A DNA stretch of 64,000 bases from Collimonas arenae (GCF_000786695.1 NZ_CP009962.1:1116001-1180000); one strand, 5' to 3'; positions 17,054-24,628 are shown, counted from the first letter of the stretch. The notes: a model not told the origin generated them from the letters alone. Numbers and translations: made by a program.

Positions 17054-17502
17054 GATGTGCTCCGATTCTCGATCTGCAATAGGCCGGCGTCTATTACGTG
17101 CTCGACTACCGTTTTCCCGTTTTGCAGCATGATCTGACCAAGAAAGGCACCTTCGAAGCTCAGCACACCGGTTTCTATAGCCATGATCTGGCCTTTGATC
17201 CAGTCACGCAGGATGCTGCAGACACTGATTTCGGCCTGCGCAAGGGCTTTCTTTTCATGATCGGTCTTCGAGCTGCGTGTGCGCTGGCCGTATGGATGCT
17301 CCCGCAACCAGGCCGCAGCGTAGCCGCGATAGCTGGCGCGTGCAGTGACATCCCGGCCGCGATGGCTGAATTGCACTAGAAGCTCACCCGCTTCGCTGTC
17401 GGTCATGGTGCCGAATCTGCTGCAGCCGAACTTCATTAGTAACTTGCGGATTTCCTCCAGTGCTGTGCCGCCGCTGGTCGCATTTTCGTATGGCAGGCTC
17501 AT
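17050..17502 (-). CDS. Uncharacterised early phage protein, 150 aa
   Basis: The ATG at 17502 forms an ATGA overlap with the upstream gene and is preferred to an in-frame ATG 12 codons earlier. The central part, YRGYAAAWLREHPY and KALAQAEISVCSILRDWIKGQ, is helical; the C-terminal part is beta-rich. No family is named. It is translationally coupled to the zinc-knuckle gene downstream. Confidence 0.6.
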   Translation of the reverse strand: MSLPYENATSGGTALEEIRKLLMKFGCSRFGTMTDSEAGELLVQFSHRGRDVTARASYRGYAAAWLREHPYGQRTRSSKTDHEKKALAQAEISVCSILRDWIKGQIMAIETGVLSFEGAFLGQIMLQNGKTVVEHVIDAGLLQIENRSTS

Positions 17503-17708
17503 GACTTTGGCTCCCAATATTTGCCATCTTTCCCGCATTGTTCTTCCCAGGCACGGTCTTGATCTGTCCAGCGCCTATTTATTTTTCCAGAGACAGGATC
17601 AATCCCGACGCTTGGGCGCCGGCAGAGCGGGGCATAGCCAAGGATGAAATTCAAAAGATTGAAGTGCTTGTGTTTACAAGTTGCGCAAATCTTGATGGCT
17701 TCGCTCAT
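17499..17708 (-). CDS. Small Cys-containing phage protein, 69 aa
   Basis: The protein has KICATCKHKHFN near the start and two more Cys residues (APLCRR, EEQCGKDGKYW), a pattern that could bind one zinc ion. It overlaps both neighbours by 4 bp. A small family of this kind is common in leftward phage operons; function is unknown. Confidence 0.6.
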   Translation of the reverse strand: MSEAIKICATCKHKHFNLLNFILGYAPLCRRPSVGIDPVSGKINRRWTDQDRAWEEQCGKDGKYWEPKS

Positions 17709-17902
17709 GATTTTCCCTCCGACTTCTGAAAAACTTCTTCAAGCATCTGATGCGCTGCCTTTTCCATATCCGGAGCGATGCAGTAGGCGATGATTTTGCG
17801 GCATTCATCGCGCCAAATTTGGTTCTGTAGTGAATTCCACTCGGCGCGGATTTCTCGCGTCTGTTCGGGCGTGTAGCAATTCTTCATGTCGGTGAATTTC
17901 AT
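17705..17902 (-). CDS. Small helical phage protein, 65 aa
   Basis: Two ATGs lie close together; the one at 17902 is preferred because the GAAGGA site abuts the first (17908). The protein is one long amphipathic helical region with a Cys pair (DECRKIIAYC). No domain is recognised. It overlaps the next gene by 4 bp. Confidence 0.55.
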   Translation of the reverse strand: MKFTDMKNCYTPEQTREIRAEWNSLQNQIWRDECRKIIAYCIAPDMEKAAHQMLEEVFQKSEGKS

Positions 17903-17904
17903 CG

Positions 17905-18405
17905 TCATTCCTTCGGAAGAATTGCGTCGATGCGCGCGATGACCTCACGGGCTTCTTCCAAATCGCAAAGTTCGGCTCGACATCCCACCTGGCCTAGATA
18001 TTCCTTGGCGTCCTTCAACAGCTGGATCATCTCATCACTCAGCGCCGGAGCTGCTGGCGGTGGCGGGGCGCTCCGTAGATATTTCACCGTATCGTCTATG
18101 CAAGTAAGAGTCGCAGGTGAAAATTCCCCGTTCACTTTGAGTAGTTTTAGCAGACGTGCGATCTCTTCGCGTTTATTCTCCGCCACTGGCTCCTGCTGCG
18201 GCGCGGCCACCACCCTATATTCAGCACTGGCGTGGCTTTCTGGCTGAATGTCGATAGATTGACCACCAGCCTGCTGCGGCGCGACCATTGCGGCGCGAGC
18301 TGCCTTCCAAATCTCAAAAGCGTTAGCTGGCACATCGACAAACCACCAGTTAGCTTCTGCCCATACCTCAAACAGCTTCCGCTCTGCTTCAATATCGATA
18401 GCCAT
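17905..18405 (-). CDS. Uncharacterised early phage protein, 166 aa
   Basis: GAGGTG lies before the ATG at 18405. The start (AERKLFEVWAEANWW, NAFEIWKAARAAM) is of a kind seen in phage proteins that collect variable C-terminal tails; the middle is Gln/Pro-rich and variable, and the end is a charged helix. Function is not known. Confidence 0.55.
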   Translation of the reverse strand: MAIDIEAERKLFEVWAEANWWFVDVPANAFEIWKAARAAMVAPQQAGGQSIDIQPESHASAEYRVVAAPQQEPVAENKREEIARLLKLLKVNGEFSPATLTCIDDTVKYLRSAPPPPAAPALSDEMIQLLKDAKEYLGQVGCRAELCDLEEAREVIARIDAILPKE

Positions 18406-18510
18406 AATCACCTCAGAATTCAAGAAACATGTATGCGGCCAGCGTCAGGCCGGCGGCGAAGAGAAGCGCGTAGAACGAGTTCTCGGATAGGGTTTTTAGT
18501 TGGCGGGAGG

Positions 18511-19449
18511 TCATATGATTTCCATCACGGTTTCGATAAAGATTTTTGCTTGCTCAGCGTTGATCGCGTTGCCGTAGGCGCGCAGTCGTCCCACTCTTGC
18601 GGTAGCCCCATGAGCCAGCGGGAATGTGCCGGGTTCAACTGGCCGGAATTTTCCATCCCTGCATCCAAGCCAGTCAGCAGCACGCCAGTAACCGTTAGTC
18701 GGACCGGCTGCGTTTTCAGAAATCCAATATGTGTTTGCGATGCAAGCCCCATGTTGACCTTGCGGCCGCTGGGGTGTCGCCCCGTCATTGATGTCTCTGG
18801 ATGTGGGCGTTTTCCCCCATTGCCGTCCGATGAGCACGGGGTGTTCCAACCCGCTAGAGATGCTGCTTCCTGCATCATCATTCCGCCGGCGTTGCGGGCT
18901 TCCCGGTTTTCGGCCGTATCGACCCCTGACTTGTAATCTCGTCGCGTAGGAGTCGGCCACCCAGTACGTTCTGTCTCGGATGTGCGGCGCACCGACGCCC
19001 GCAGACGGAAACGGGACCGCCCCGAAGGGGTAACCCAAGGCTTCCATGTCATCTTGTACAAGGTCGATCCAAGCATCTGCGTCTTTGCTCGCAACCTGCT
19101 CTCCAAGGATGATTGGAGGCTTGCACTCGCTGATGAGGTGATACCAGGCCGGCCAGAGGTGCCGCTCGTCATCAAAGCCAGCTCCTTTGCCTGCCGCGCT
19201 GAAAGGTTGGCAAGGACAGGAACCGGTCCAAACAGGTCGATCGTCGGTCCAGCCGGCGCGCCGAAGGGCGTATGCCCAGACTCCGACGCCGGCGAAGAAG
19301 TGGCATTGTGTGTATCCGCGAATATCTTCTGGTCTAACATCTTCAATGCTCCGTTCATCGACATCACCGGGGGCGATGTGCCCCCCCCCAATCAGGTTAC
19401 GCAGCCACTGTGCTGCGTAGGGATCAATTTCGTTGTAGTAGGCGGCCAT
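18511..19449 (-). CDS. Orphan DNA cytosine-C5 methyltransferase, 312 aa
   Basis: The enzyme transfers a methyl group from S-adenosylmethionine to C5 of cytosine in a specific DNA sequence. Motif I is FFAGVG at 51-56, motif IV is GSCPCQPFS with the catalytic Cys80, motif VI is GEQV at 116-119 (Gln in place of the usual Asn), motif VIII is RDR at 158-160 and motif X is YGNAI at about 292-296. The region between about 170 and 280 should be the target-recognition part. No restriction endonuclease lies nearby, so it probably protects phage DNA or regulates expression. The whole gene is overlapped by a second long frame on the same strand. Confidence 0.9.
   Translation of the reverse strand: MAAYYNEIDPYAAQWLRNLIGGGHIAPGDVDERSIEDVRPEDIRGYTQCHFFAGVGVWAYALRRAGWTDDRPVWTGSCPCQPFSAAGKGAGFDDERHLWPAWYHLISECKPPIILGEQVASKDADAWIDLVQDDMEALGYPFGAVPFPSAGVGAPHIRDRTYWVADSYATRLQVRGRYGRKPGSPQRRRNDDAGSSISSGLEHPVLIGRQWGKTPTSRDINDGATPQRPQGQHGACIANTYWISENAAGPTNGYWRAADWLGCRDGKFRPVEPGTFPLAHGATARVGRLRAYGNAINAEQAKIFIETVMEII
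18525..19391 (-). CDS. Long second reading frame inside the methyltransferase gene, 288 codons
   Basis: This frame is shifted by one base from the methyltransferase and covers 92% of it. Its translation has blocks such as LANLSARQAKELALMTSGTSG, SLQSSLESRLRA, LTWK-like KMTWKPW, GWPTPT and RWLMGLPQEWDDCAPTATRS, which I recall from many phage and prophage proteins annotated as hypothetical or as methyltransferase-related. Either it is a genuine overprinted gene, or its apparent family is a shadow of conserved methyltransferase genes. The start (ATG 19391 or a later one) has no strong ribosome site. Kept as a low-confidence CDS because the case deserves testing. Confidence 0.3.
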   Translation of the reverse strand: MGGGTSPPVMSMNGALKMLDQKIFADTHNATSSPASESGHTPFGAPAGPTIDLFGPVPVLANLSARQAKELALMTSGTSGRPGITSSASASLQSSLESRLRAKTQMLGSTLYKMTWKPWVTPSGRSRFRLRASVRRTSETERTGWPTPTRRDYKSGVDTAENREARNAGGMMMQEAASLAGWNTPCSSDGNGGKRPHPETSMTGRHPSGRKVNMGLASQTHIGFLKTQPVRLTVTGVLLTGLDAGMENSGQLNPAHSRWLMGLPQEWDDCAPTATRSTLSKQKSLSKP

Positions 19450-19455
19450 TGGCGG

Positions 19456-19626
19456 TCACGCTGCCTTGAGATGCTGCGCCACCTCAACCCGCTCCACCAG
19501 CGCAATGATGGCCTCTGGCACCGCAAACAGTTCCAGCTCGGCGACGATCCTGTCGCGCATCTCCTGGGCGCCGAACCTGACGCCCTCGCGGTTCGCCTGC
19601 ATGATCTTCTGGGCTTCGGTGGTCAT
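19456..19626 (-). CDS. Small helical phage protein, 56 aa
   Basis: Read from an ATG at 19626 with AAGGA upstream. The sequence begins MTTTEAQKIMQANREGVRFG and ends in a helical VERVEVAQHLKAA. It ends 6 bp before the methyltransferase start and overlaps the upstream gene by 4 bp. No function is recognised. Confidence 0.6.
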   Translation of the reverse strand: MTTEAQKIMQANREGVRFGAQEMRDRIVAELELFAVPEAIIALVERVEVAQHLKAA

Positions 19627-19790
19627 AATTTTTCCTTAGCAAGTAGGACACGTTCTTTTTCTGCGCGCTGGATAAGAACGCATTCAGCGTGGATAGTGCG
19701 CCATCCCCCGGCATGTCTCTCAAAGTGCCCGGCACCTTTGGCAACCTGCTGTTGGCAGCGATAGCAAATGCCGGGAAATTTATTACGCAT
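19623..19790 (-). CDS. Small zinc-ribbon-like phage protein, 55 aa
   Basis: Read from an ATG at 19790. The sequence has ICYRCQQQVAKGAGHFER and, later, IHAEC, so a C-X2-C ... H-X3-C arrangement that could bind zinc. It overlaps both neighbours, 8 bp upstream and 4 bp downstream, as in a coupled chain. Function is unknown. Confidence 0.6.
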   Translation of the reverse strand: MRNKFPGICYRCQQQVAKGAGHFERHAGGWRTIHAECVLIQRAEKERVLLAKEKL

Positions 19791-20157
19791 CGCTGTCTTT
19801 GGCGGCCAACCTCGCAGAGGAACTCATGTTCTCGTCCGTAAGTTCTACGCGTCGCGCCCATACCCAATAAGGTCCGTCTTCGGTGTCTTGAATCCAGATA
19901 GTGAACCAACCGTCACCAGCCGGTGACGCTGGTTCCCATGCGCTGATGTCAGGGTTACCATGCTCAAAATAGCTGTCAAATGCAGGATGGGTGTCATTCT
20001 CTCCTTCGAGCATTTTGTACTTGGTGAGTAGTCCTTGGCTATTCAACCAAGCTTTGTATTGAGCATCCTCACCCTCATCAAAATCTGGCATGTCTGGGTG
20101 TGTCCAGTAGCCGTACCCATCTCGTTTTACTTCTACTGCTTGGATAACTGTCGTCAT
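19783..20157 (-). CDS. Uncharacterised phage protein, 124 aa
   Basis: The ATG at 20157 (MTTVIQAVEV) is preferred over earlier in-frame ATGs because GGAG lies 9 bp upstream. The protein is acidic and aromatic-rich (GYGYWTHPDMPDF, DGWFTIWIQDTEDGPYWVWA), looking like a small beta-rich binding domain. No family function is known. Confidence 0.6.
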   Translation of the reverse strand: MTTVIQAVEVKRDGYGYWTHPDMPDFDEGEDAQYKAWLNSQGLLTKYKMLEGENDTHPAFDSYFEHGNPDISAWEPASPAGDGWFTIWIQDTEDGPYWVWARRVELTDENMSSSARLAAKDSDA

Positions 20158-20191
20158 GCTCATCTCCATAAAATTGGTGTTGCTGCCAATG

Positions 20192-20314
20192 CGACTGCGG
20201 TCTGGAATCGAACCAAAGTCTTACGTCTTTCGCTACTCTGGATAGTCGCCGTGGCCTTTGGCGTAGTTTCCATTTCACTACTTCGCATATGCTCTACCAC
20301 TGAGCTACCGCATG
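20192..20314 (-). tRNA. tRNA-like RNA with expanded anticodon region
   Basis: The minus strand has a perfect tRNA D-arm (GCTC-AGTGGTA-GAGC, 20291-20305) preceded by TA, a perfect-consensus T-arm (TTTGG-TTCGATT-CCAGA, 20201-20217), and an acceptor helix TGCGG/CCGCA of 5 bp placed correctly outside both arms. A normal tRNA would have a 17-nt anticodon arm between; here TATG/CGTA can pair but encloses about 58 nt instead of 7, with internal hairpins (GTAG/CTAC, GCC/GGC). CCA is not encoded. It may be a tRNA with an insertion, a decayed phage tRNA or a tRNA-derived regulatory RNA. It fills the gap between two early genes. Confidence 0.45.
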
Positions 20315-20353
20315 CGTATTGGCTCCGCGCGCACCCGGCGCGGATCGGGGTGG

Positions 20354-20866
20354 TTATTTCGGTAGAAATAGTTCAGCAGTTGTTGTCGGTGCCGGCGGCT
20401 CAATGGTGATCTCGATGTCCTGCTGGATCCGGTCGCAGAGTAGGCCGACCACATCGGTATCCGGGTGCGCGATGATGCGGAAGCCGGTCACCACGGTGCC
20501 GCCGTTCTGTGGGTCGAACACGAACTTGTCGACCTTGCAGTCGTGCAGCACGATGTCGCTATCGCCGCCCAGGCCATAGTCGACCGTGACCTTGTAGCCG
20601 GTGCCTTCGAAATCCCATTTGATCGCGCCCATCTTTGGAAAGCGTGGCTGTGTCGGCGATTCCGGATCGGCCTGCTCGGCCAGGTCGGGATCGTCCGGCG
20701 CCTTGTAAAGGAAGTCGCGCAGCTCGGCGCTGAACTGTTTCAGGATCTCGCCGCTCAGGTTCGCCCGGATGGACAGGTCGACGGCAATCTGATGCTCGTC
20801 GCCGTGCAGTTCTGCGCGCGGATTGACATTAGTCAGGCCGACCTGCGTTTTCGTCAATTCAAACAT
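20354..20866 (-). CDS. Conserved phage early protein, 170 aa
   Basis: AAGGA precedes the ATG. The protein begins FELTKTQVGLTNVNPRAELHG and is beta-rich with a middle acidic linker and a final domain with VTVDYGLGGDSDIVLHDCKV. I recognise this as a conserved type in phage recombination operons beside YqaJ/RecT genes but know no function. It overlaps the upstream gene by 8 bp. Confidence 0.65.
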   Translation of the reverse strand: MFELTKTQVGLTNVNPRAELHGDEHQIAVDLSIRANLSGEILKQFSAELRDFLYKAPDDPDLAEQADPESPTQPRFPKMGAIKWDFEGTGYKVTVDYGLGGDSDIVLHDCKVDKFVFDPQNGGTVVTGFRIIAHPDTDVVGLLCDRIQQDIEITIEPPAPTTTAELFLPK

Positions 20867-21089
20867 GGTGTTCCTTTCTGGTCATAAATTCAAAGTAGGG
20901 CCTACGGATAAACTGGTGGAACCTGGTGGCAGCGCTCTCGTCGCGGTCGATATCTCCGCGCGAGGTTACATGGCAGATCGAGCGCACTGCCCGGGTGGCT
21001 TCGACCTCGCTGTCGACGTGCAGAAATGCCTGGAAATCGGGCTCGCGGCAGCGGAGGGCGAGCCAGGTCGATAAACGTTGGGCGGTCAT
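20859..21089 (-). CDS. Small conserved phage protein, 76 aa
   Basis: The sequence has AQRLSTWLALRCREPDFQAF, CHVTSRGDIDRDESAATR and FHQFIRRPY, a small helical family regularly found next to phage exonuclease genes. It overlaps the exonuclease stop by 4 bp, so is coupled to it. A role with the recombination proteins is inferred from position. Confidence 0.65.
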   Translation of the reverse strand: MTAQRLSTWLALRCREPDFQAFLHVDSEVEATRAVRSICHVTSRGDIDRDESAATRFHQFIRRPYFEFMTRKEHHV

Positions 21090-21715
21090 TGCACTACCTC
21101 ATATTTTTCAAGCAAGCGCGCCACGTTATCGTTTATTTCCTTGATTGCGCTGACGATGTGCGCTTCCATGGCATCGATAAATTTCTGGTCGCGCTCGATG
21201 CGCTGAATGTAGAGCTTCATTCCTTCGGGGAAGGCCGGATGCCAGGAAACAAAATCCCACCACTGGCGACCGGTCACGAACATACCGCCTTGGCACTGGG
21301 CCATATGATCGGCAGGCATGCCGTAGAGCAGCGTGGCCATGTGAACCGCTGGCGTGTATGGCGACTTCGCCTCAAAGCCGCCATCGGCGTCTATCAGGCC
21401 ATCCGGCGATGCGCCACATTGCAAGATGGTAGGGTGGTCAATGAATCCGACTTCTTCAACGAATGCGCCTGTAGCTGTTTCGTATGCCATGCGCGCGAAC
21501 GGCTCTTGCTCATTGCCCCAATCAGTAGCCTTGCTGGTCCACATTGGTCCAGGCTGGCCGGTCAACAATTCAAGCGTGATTTCAGTGATCGCAGTCTCGC
21601 GCGATTTTAGAAAATTACCATTCTTGCCCATGGCAATGACATCACCAAAACGCGATCCGGTGACCTTGCCAAGCCTGCTCAAGAACCATTCTTCGTTTTG
21701 TTGAGTGCGTTCCAT
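21086..21715 (-). CDS. YqaJ/lambda-type exonuclease, 209 aa
   Basis: This is the 5'-3' double-strand exonuclease of a phage recombination pair: it resects DNA ends so that the partner annealase can load. The N-terminal block SRLGKVTGSRFGDVIAMG, the catalytic GASPDGLI and the F-EAKSP (E-x-K) motif are all present, and the length is normal for the YqaJ family. It lies 2 bp downstream of recT and should act with it in phage recombination and replication. Confidence 0.9.
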   Translation of the reverse strand: MERTQQNEEWFLSRLGKVTGSRFGDVIAMGKNGNFLKSRETAITEITLELLTGQPGPMWTSKATDWGNEQEPFARMAYETATGAFVEEVGFIDHPTILQCGASPDGLIDADGGFEAKSPYTPAVHMATLLYGMPADHMAQCQGGMFVTGRQWWDFVSWHPAFPEGMKLYIQRIERDQKFIDAMEAHIVSAIKEINDNVARLLEKYEVVQ

Positions 21716-21717
21716 GA

Positions 21718-22707
21718 TCAGTCGCCGCCTTGAACATAGCCGCCGGCTTCATCCATAGCCGCCACGAAGTCAGGATCAGCCGCAGGAGCTGCGCTGGTGG
21801 TGCTAGCTGGCATATCTACAGTCCGAGCTTCGTCGGCGCTGCGTAGGGCCGCACGATGCCGCGCAACGGCTTCTTTCAGCTTGGTATGGTCGGCAGGCTG
21901 CTTACCGAGCTTGGCATTGTTGGATTTCCAGTAGGCGAGAGCGTCGGCATCGGTCTTGGTGCGCGTGGCCTCAACTATCATCGGCTCGACGTCAATCCAG
22001 TTCGCGCCGCGCTCCTGGGCATTGAAGTCGATACCTTCGCCGCTCTCGGTGTTGAGCATGTGAATGGCTTGCGCCAGGCGTTCGGTCTTCGGCCACATCT
22101 TGTAGGCCCTTTTGATGACCGTCTTCTTTGCCATCTCGTTGTAGTCGGTCTTCCAAGGTCCAGAACCCTTCTTGCCGGATTCGGAACGCTGCTTGATGGC
22201 ATCGACCTCGGCCAGGGTCATGGTGGTGGTCAGGTAGTCGCCGATGTTCGTCTTGACGACCACATACACGCCGACCATATCGCCGCGGTCCATGCCGAAC
22301 GGATCATAGGCATGCTCTGGCTCTTTATCGAAGCCGTTCAACGTGAAACGGTCACTCGAATAAACCACCTCGGACCGGCCCCACATGATCGAGCCGGAAT
22401 CGATAGCCAGGTCGAGCAAGCCCATATAGCTGATGTCGAGGCAAATCTTGCCCCCGCGCGGCACCAGATATGCCTGCTTCTTCGCTGGGTTCAAGCTGAT
22501 CCCGATGGCGGCAATGTTCGTCACGGCGTCGACAACGGACTGGCGATTCTTGGCCGCCGTGCTGAGCGCATAATCGTTGCCACCCAATACCTGAATGGCG
22601 AAACCGGCTTCACGTTCGAAATTGAGCGACTTGTCGGCCAGCACCGTCGAGAACTTGTCCCGAGTGCCGTAGATGTCTTCCGTGATAAGTGTAAGTGCGT
22701 TTGACAT
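21718..22707 (-). CDS. recT: RecT single-strand annealing protein, 329 aa
   Basis: The protein anneals complementary single strands and promotes strand invasion. It shows RecT-family blocks: SLNPAKKQAYLVPRGGKICL, ISYMGLLDLA, GPWKTDYNEMAKKTVIKRAYK and WPKTERLA. The C-terminal 60 residues are Ala/Pro-rich and variable, as usual. The gene precedes the YqaJ exonuclease, forming the classical pair. AGGAAA lies before the ATG. Confidence 0.93.
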   Translation of the reverse strand: MSNALTLITEDIYGTRDKFSTVLADKSLNFEREAGFAIQVLGGNDYALSTAAKNRQSVVDAVTNIAAIGISLNPAKKQAYLVPRGGKICLDISYMGLLDLAIDSGSIMWGRSEVVYSSDRFTLNGFDKEPEHAYDPFGMDRGDMVGVYVVVKTNIGDYLTTTMTLAEVDAIKQRSESGKKGSGPWKTDYNEMAKKTVIKRAYKMWPKTERLAQAIHMLNTESGEGIDFNAQERGANWIDVEPMIVEATRTKTDADALAYWKSNNAKLGKQPADHTKLKEAVARHRAALRSADEARTVDMPASTTSAAPAADPDFVAAMDEAGGYVQGGD

Positions 22708-22721
22708 GATTTTCCTGTGGG

Positions 22722-23021
22722 TCAGTTAATTTGTGGGCGGCGCAGCTCGCCCTTGCAAGCGCGCTCAAATGCGATCTTGGAATCTTCCGGCCAGCCATCG
22801 GCTTGACAGAGATGCGCCACCTGCCGCTGGACATCAATCTCTTCGGCGGTCGGCGCGGCGTAGTCACCCGCATTCGTGCAAACAGCATTCGCAAAGCCGA
22901 TGCCGGTGATGACGGCCATGGCGCAGAGGAAGTCACGTATCTTAAGAAACCTGCTTGACGTGATCTTGTGGCCGAAAATAGCGACGTAATCTTCGCCGTA
23001 GGTTTCTTCGTAGTTTTTCAT
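22722..23021 (-). CDS. Uncharacterised early phage protein, 99 aa
   Basis: A moderately hydrophobic stretch (FLCAMAVITGIGFANAV, residues 31-47) could be a membrane segment or signal anchor; the remaining part has two Cys residues and a charged end. No family is recognised. It is 14 bp upstream of recT in the operon. Confidence 0.55.
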   Translation of the reverse strand: MKNYEETYGEDYVAIFGHKITSSRFLKIRDFLCAMAVITGIGFANAVCTNAGDYAAPTAEEIDVQRQVAHLCQADGWPEDSKIAFERACKGELRRPQIN

Positions 23022-23030
23022 GATCTATTC

Positions 23031-23180
23031 CTATTTCGCGTTCAAAAACATCTTCATCTGCCGCAGGACTTGGCTCGTCTCGCTGCGCACTACATCGTCC
23101 GGCTTCGGCGCATCTTTCGGCCGGCGCGCTATCTTCATCGCTATGCGCTTCGAGAGCAGGCGGTGGGAAGTGTTGGTCAT
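23031..23180 (-). CDS. Small basic phage protein, 49 aa
   Basis: The ATG at 23180 forms an ATGA overlap with the stop of the upstream gene; an earlier in-frame ATG would lie inside that gene. The protein is highly basic (LLSKRIAMKIARRPKDAPKP) and ends in a helix. Nucleic-acid binding is possible but not shown. Confidence 0.5.
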   Translation of the reverse strand: MTNTSHRLLSKRIAMKIARRPKDAPKPDDVVRSETSQVLRQMKMFLNAK

Positions 23181-23560
23181 GGATGGATCCCGATTGGTGC
23201 TTTCGGCAATGGCATCCAATAAGTAACATGCGAAAATTTTCTCAATGGATGTCCACTAGAAAGCTGCCCTTGCTGCCAGTCCGCATATCCTTCACTGTCA
23301 ATGCTTCGTAGACTGGCGGCAGTAATAATAGTCACTGGAATAGTCTGCTGATCGAACCAGTCGCCAGTGCGAAGGTCGATAAAAACTGCGCACCATTCTC
23401 CAATCTTGGGGAGGCGGTCATCAACGCTAACCCAACCATCCGAATCGCACGAATTTTCATCAATTCCAAAGAGGTCAGCATCGCGCTTCATCTCCGCAAA
23501 CTCAGCAGCCTCGACGCCAAGGGCCGCGTAGTGCACTAACTGCTCGGGGGTGGCGGTCAT
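23177..23560 (-). CDS. DUF551-containing phage protein, 127 aa
   Basis: The C-terminal part shows the DUF551 pattern: WVSVDDRLPKIGEWCAVF at the start and VTYWMPLP at the end. DUF551 is a small beta domain common in phage early operons, with unknown function. The N-terminal 40 residues are helical and acidic. It overlaps the HNH gene upstream and the small basic gene downstream by 4 bp each. Confidence 0.75.
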   Translation of the reverse strand: MTATPEQLVHYAALGVEAAEFAEMKRDADLFGIDENSCDSDGWVSVDDRLPKIGEWCAVFIDLRTGDWFDQQTIPVTIITAASLRSIDSEGYADWQQGQLSSGHPLRKFSHVTYWMPLPKAPIGIHP

Positions 23561-24117
23561 GCTGCCTCCGCTTTGGCGAGGGCGGCGCGGACTTTAGCTC
23601 TTGCCATAAATTGTTTGAGCGCTTGTTTTGATACCCCATATTGAGCACTCACAAAACTAAGAGATTGACCGCTTGCAATGCGCACCTCTATTTCAGGAAT
23701 ATCTGAATGAGGAATAATTGACTTGCCTTCACACCCAGCAGACCAAGTATTCAGGCGACCATTGCGACGGCCATTTTCAATGCAAATTTCTGGCTTGGTT
23801 TGCGATGTATGACGTCCTTTACGGACTGCATCTTGCTGGTTATCTTTGTGCGTTCCGAGAAACAAGTGGCTTGGATTGACGCACACCCCAATATCGCAGG
23901 TATGGCAGACAAGGAAACCTTCTGGGATTGGGCCTTTAAAAAGCTCATAAGAAACTCGATAAGCCAATCGCGAAGTTGCCTTGTCGCGTATTTGTGGCCG
24001 CTCATCTCCATTTCTTCCGCGCTTTACTGAGCCGATCCAAATCCAGCAACCAGCGATAGGAACTGGAGTCCATTTGGCGTTAAAACGATCAGTCAATGAC
24101 GTGTACTGATTACTCAT
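23557..24117 (-). CDS. HNH endonuclease, homing type, 186 aa
   Basis: AAGGAG before the ATG at 24117. The central motif LVCHTCDIGVCVNPSHLFLG with GTHKDNQQDA behind it is the HNH_3-type nuclease seen in phage homing endonucleases: paired Cys residues hold zinc and the second H/N are catalytic. The N-terminal part has the usual GCWIWIGS strand. The C-terminal 50 residues form a DNA-binding HTH (SLSFVSAQYGVSKQALKQF). It is a free-standing nuclease inside the early operon. Confidence 0.85.
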   Translation of the reverse strand: MSNQYTSLTDRFNAKWTPVPIAGCWIWIGSVKRGRNGDERPQIRDKATSRLAYRVSYELFKGPIPEGFLVCHTCDIGVCVNPSHLFLGTHKDNQQDAVRKGRHTSQTKPEICIENGRRNGRLNTWSAGCEGKSIIPHSDIPEIEVRIASGQSLSFVSAQYGVSKQALKQFMARAKVRAALAKAEAA

Positions 24118-24148
24118 CACATCTCCTTAGAATTAGTTGCTGATTTAT

Positions 24149-24358
24149 TTAATCGATTGCGGAAACAGTCCAGCAAAACGATTCCCAGCGATGCACTGTT
24201 GGATAGCGGTCACTCAGCAACTTGATGTAGCGAATTTCTCGATTGCCTGGAGCAATAGCTTCTGCATCGGCCGGCTGATCTGGCCAGCATTCGTCATACC
24301 GAAGCATGTCGATAGGAAAGTCGCCAGAACCCTTAACCGTGTAGATGTGCTTTGCCAT
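24149..24358 (-). CDS. First gene of the leftward early operon, 69 aa
   Basis: AAGGA lies before the ATG at 24358. The protein is small, acidic and Trp-rich (DMLRYDECWPDQPADAEAI, ESFCWTVSAID) without a recognised family. As the first gene behind the strong promoter pL it should be made at once after induction; such phage proteins often inhibit host enzymes, but no function can be read here. Confidence 0.6.
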   Translation of the reverse strand: MAKHIYTVKGSGDFPIDMLRYDECWPDQPADAEAIAPGNREIRYIKLLSDRYPTVHRWESFCWTVSAID

Positions 24359-24489
24359 TTCGATTTCCTTGTTGAATTAGGGGGCCGGACCACCGTGGAT
24401 AATTCCGGCACTTCGTTTCTGCTGCCGCAGCCGATGAAGGAAACACCCAACTCTCACAACACATGGCCTACGCGGTACTTGGTATCGAA

Positions 24490-24551
24490 TAAGGCGCTTC
24501 CTTAGTTCGTATAGTAGGCAATACCTTAGTCCGTGTCAAGGCATTGCCTTA
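24490..24551 (-). promoter_or_regulatory. pL promoter with three repressor operators
   Basis: On the minus strand TTGACA (24539-24534) and TACTAT (24516-24511) are 17 bp apart, nearly the consensus. Three operators of the form TAAGG-N5-CCTTA cover it: 24490-24504 (10/10), 24514-24528 (9/10) overlapping the -10 box, and 24537-24551 (9/10) overlapping the -35 box. They match the operators beside the repressor gene, so repressor binding here should shut off the leftward early operon. No gene is seen between this site and the repressor terminator. Confidence 0.85.
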
Positions 24552-24628
24552 ATTATTTATTTTAAATAAGGTGGAGGGATAGAAAACTATCTGGAACAGC
24601 AGGAAGGATAGGGAAGTATGCGGATAAC

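Noticed and set aside
18414..18515. Possible 20-30-residue membrane peptide (FYALLFAAGLTLAAYMFLEF) upstream of the 18405 gene
   Set aside because: The frame has no start codon; a stop precedes it, and the ATG at 18515 leads into a different frame. It could be a frameshifted remnant, but this cannot be shown.
18511..19626. Restriction-modification system around the cytosine methyltransferase
   Set aside because: Neighbouring genes are 55-170-aa phage proteins without nuclease motifs; the HNH gene at 23557 is of homing type and 4 kb away, so the methyltransferase is treated as an orphan.
21856..22704. 282-codon plus-strand frame opposite recT
   Set aside because: It mirrors recT almost exactly and lacks a ribosome site; recT is firmly identified.
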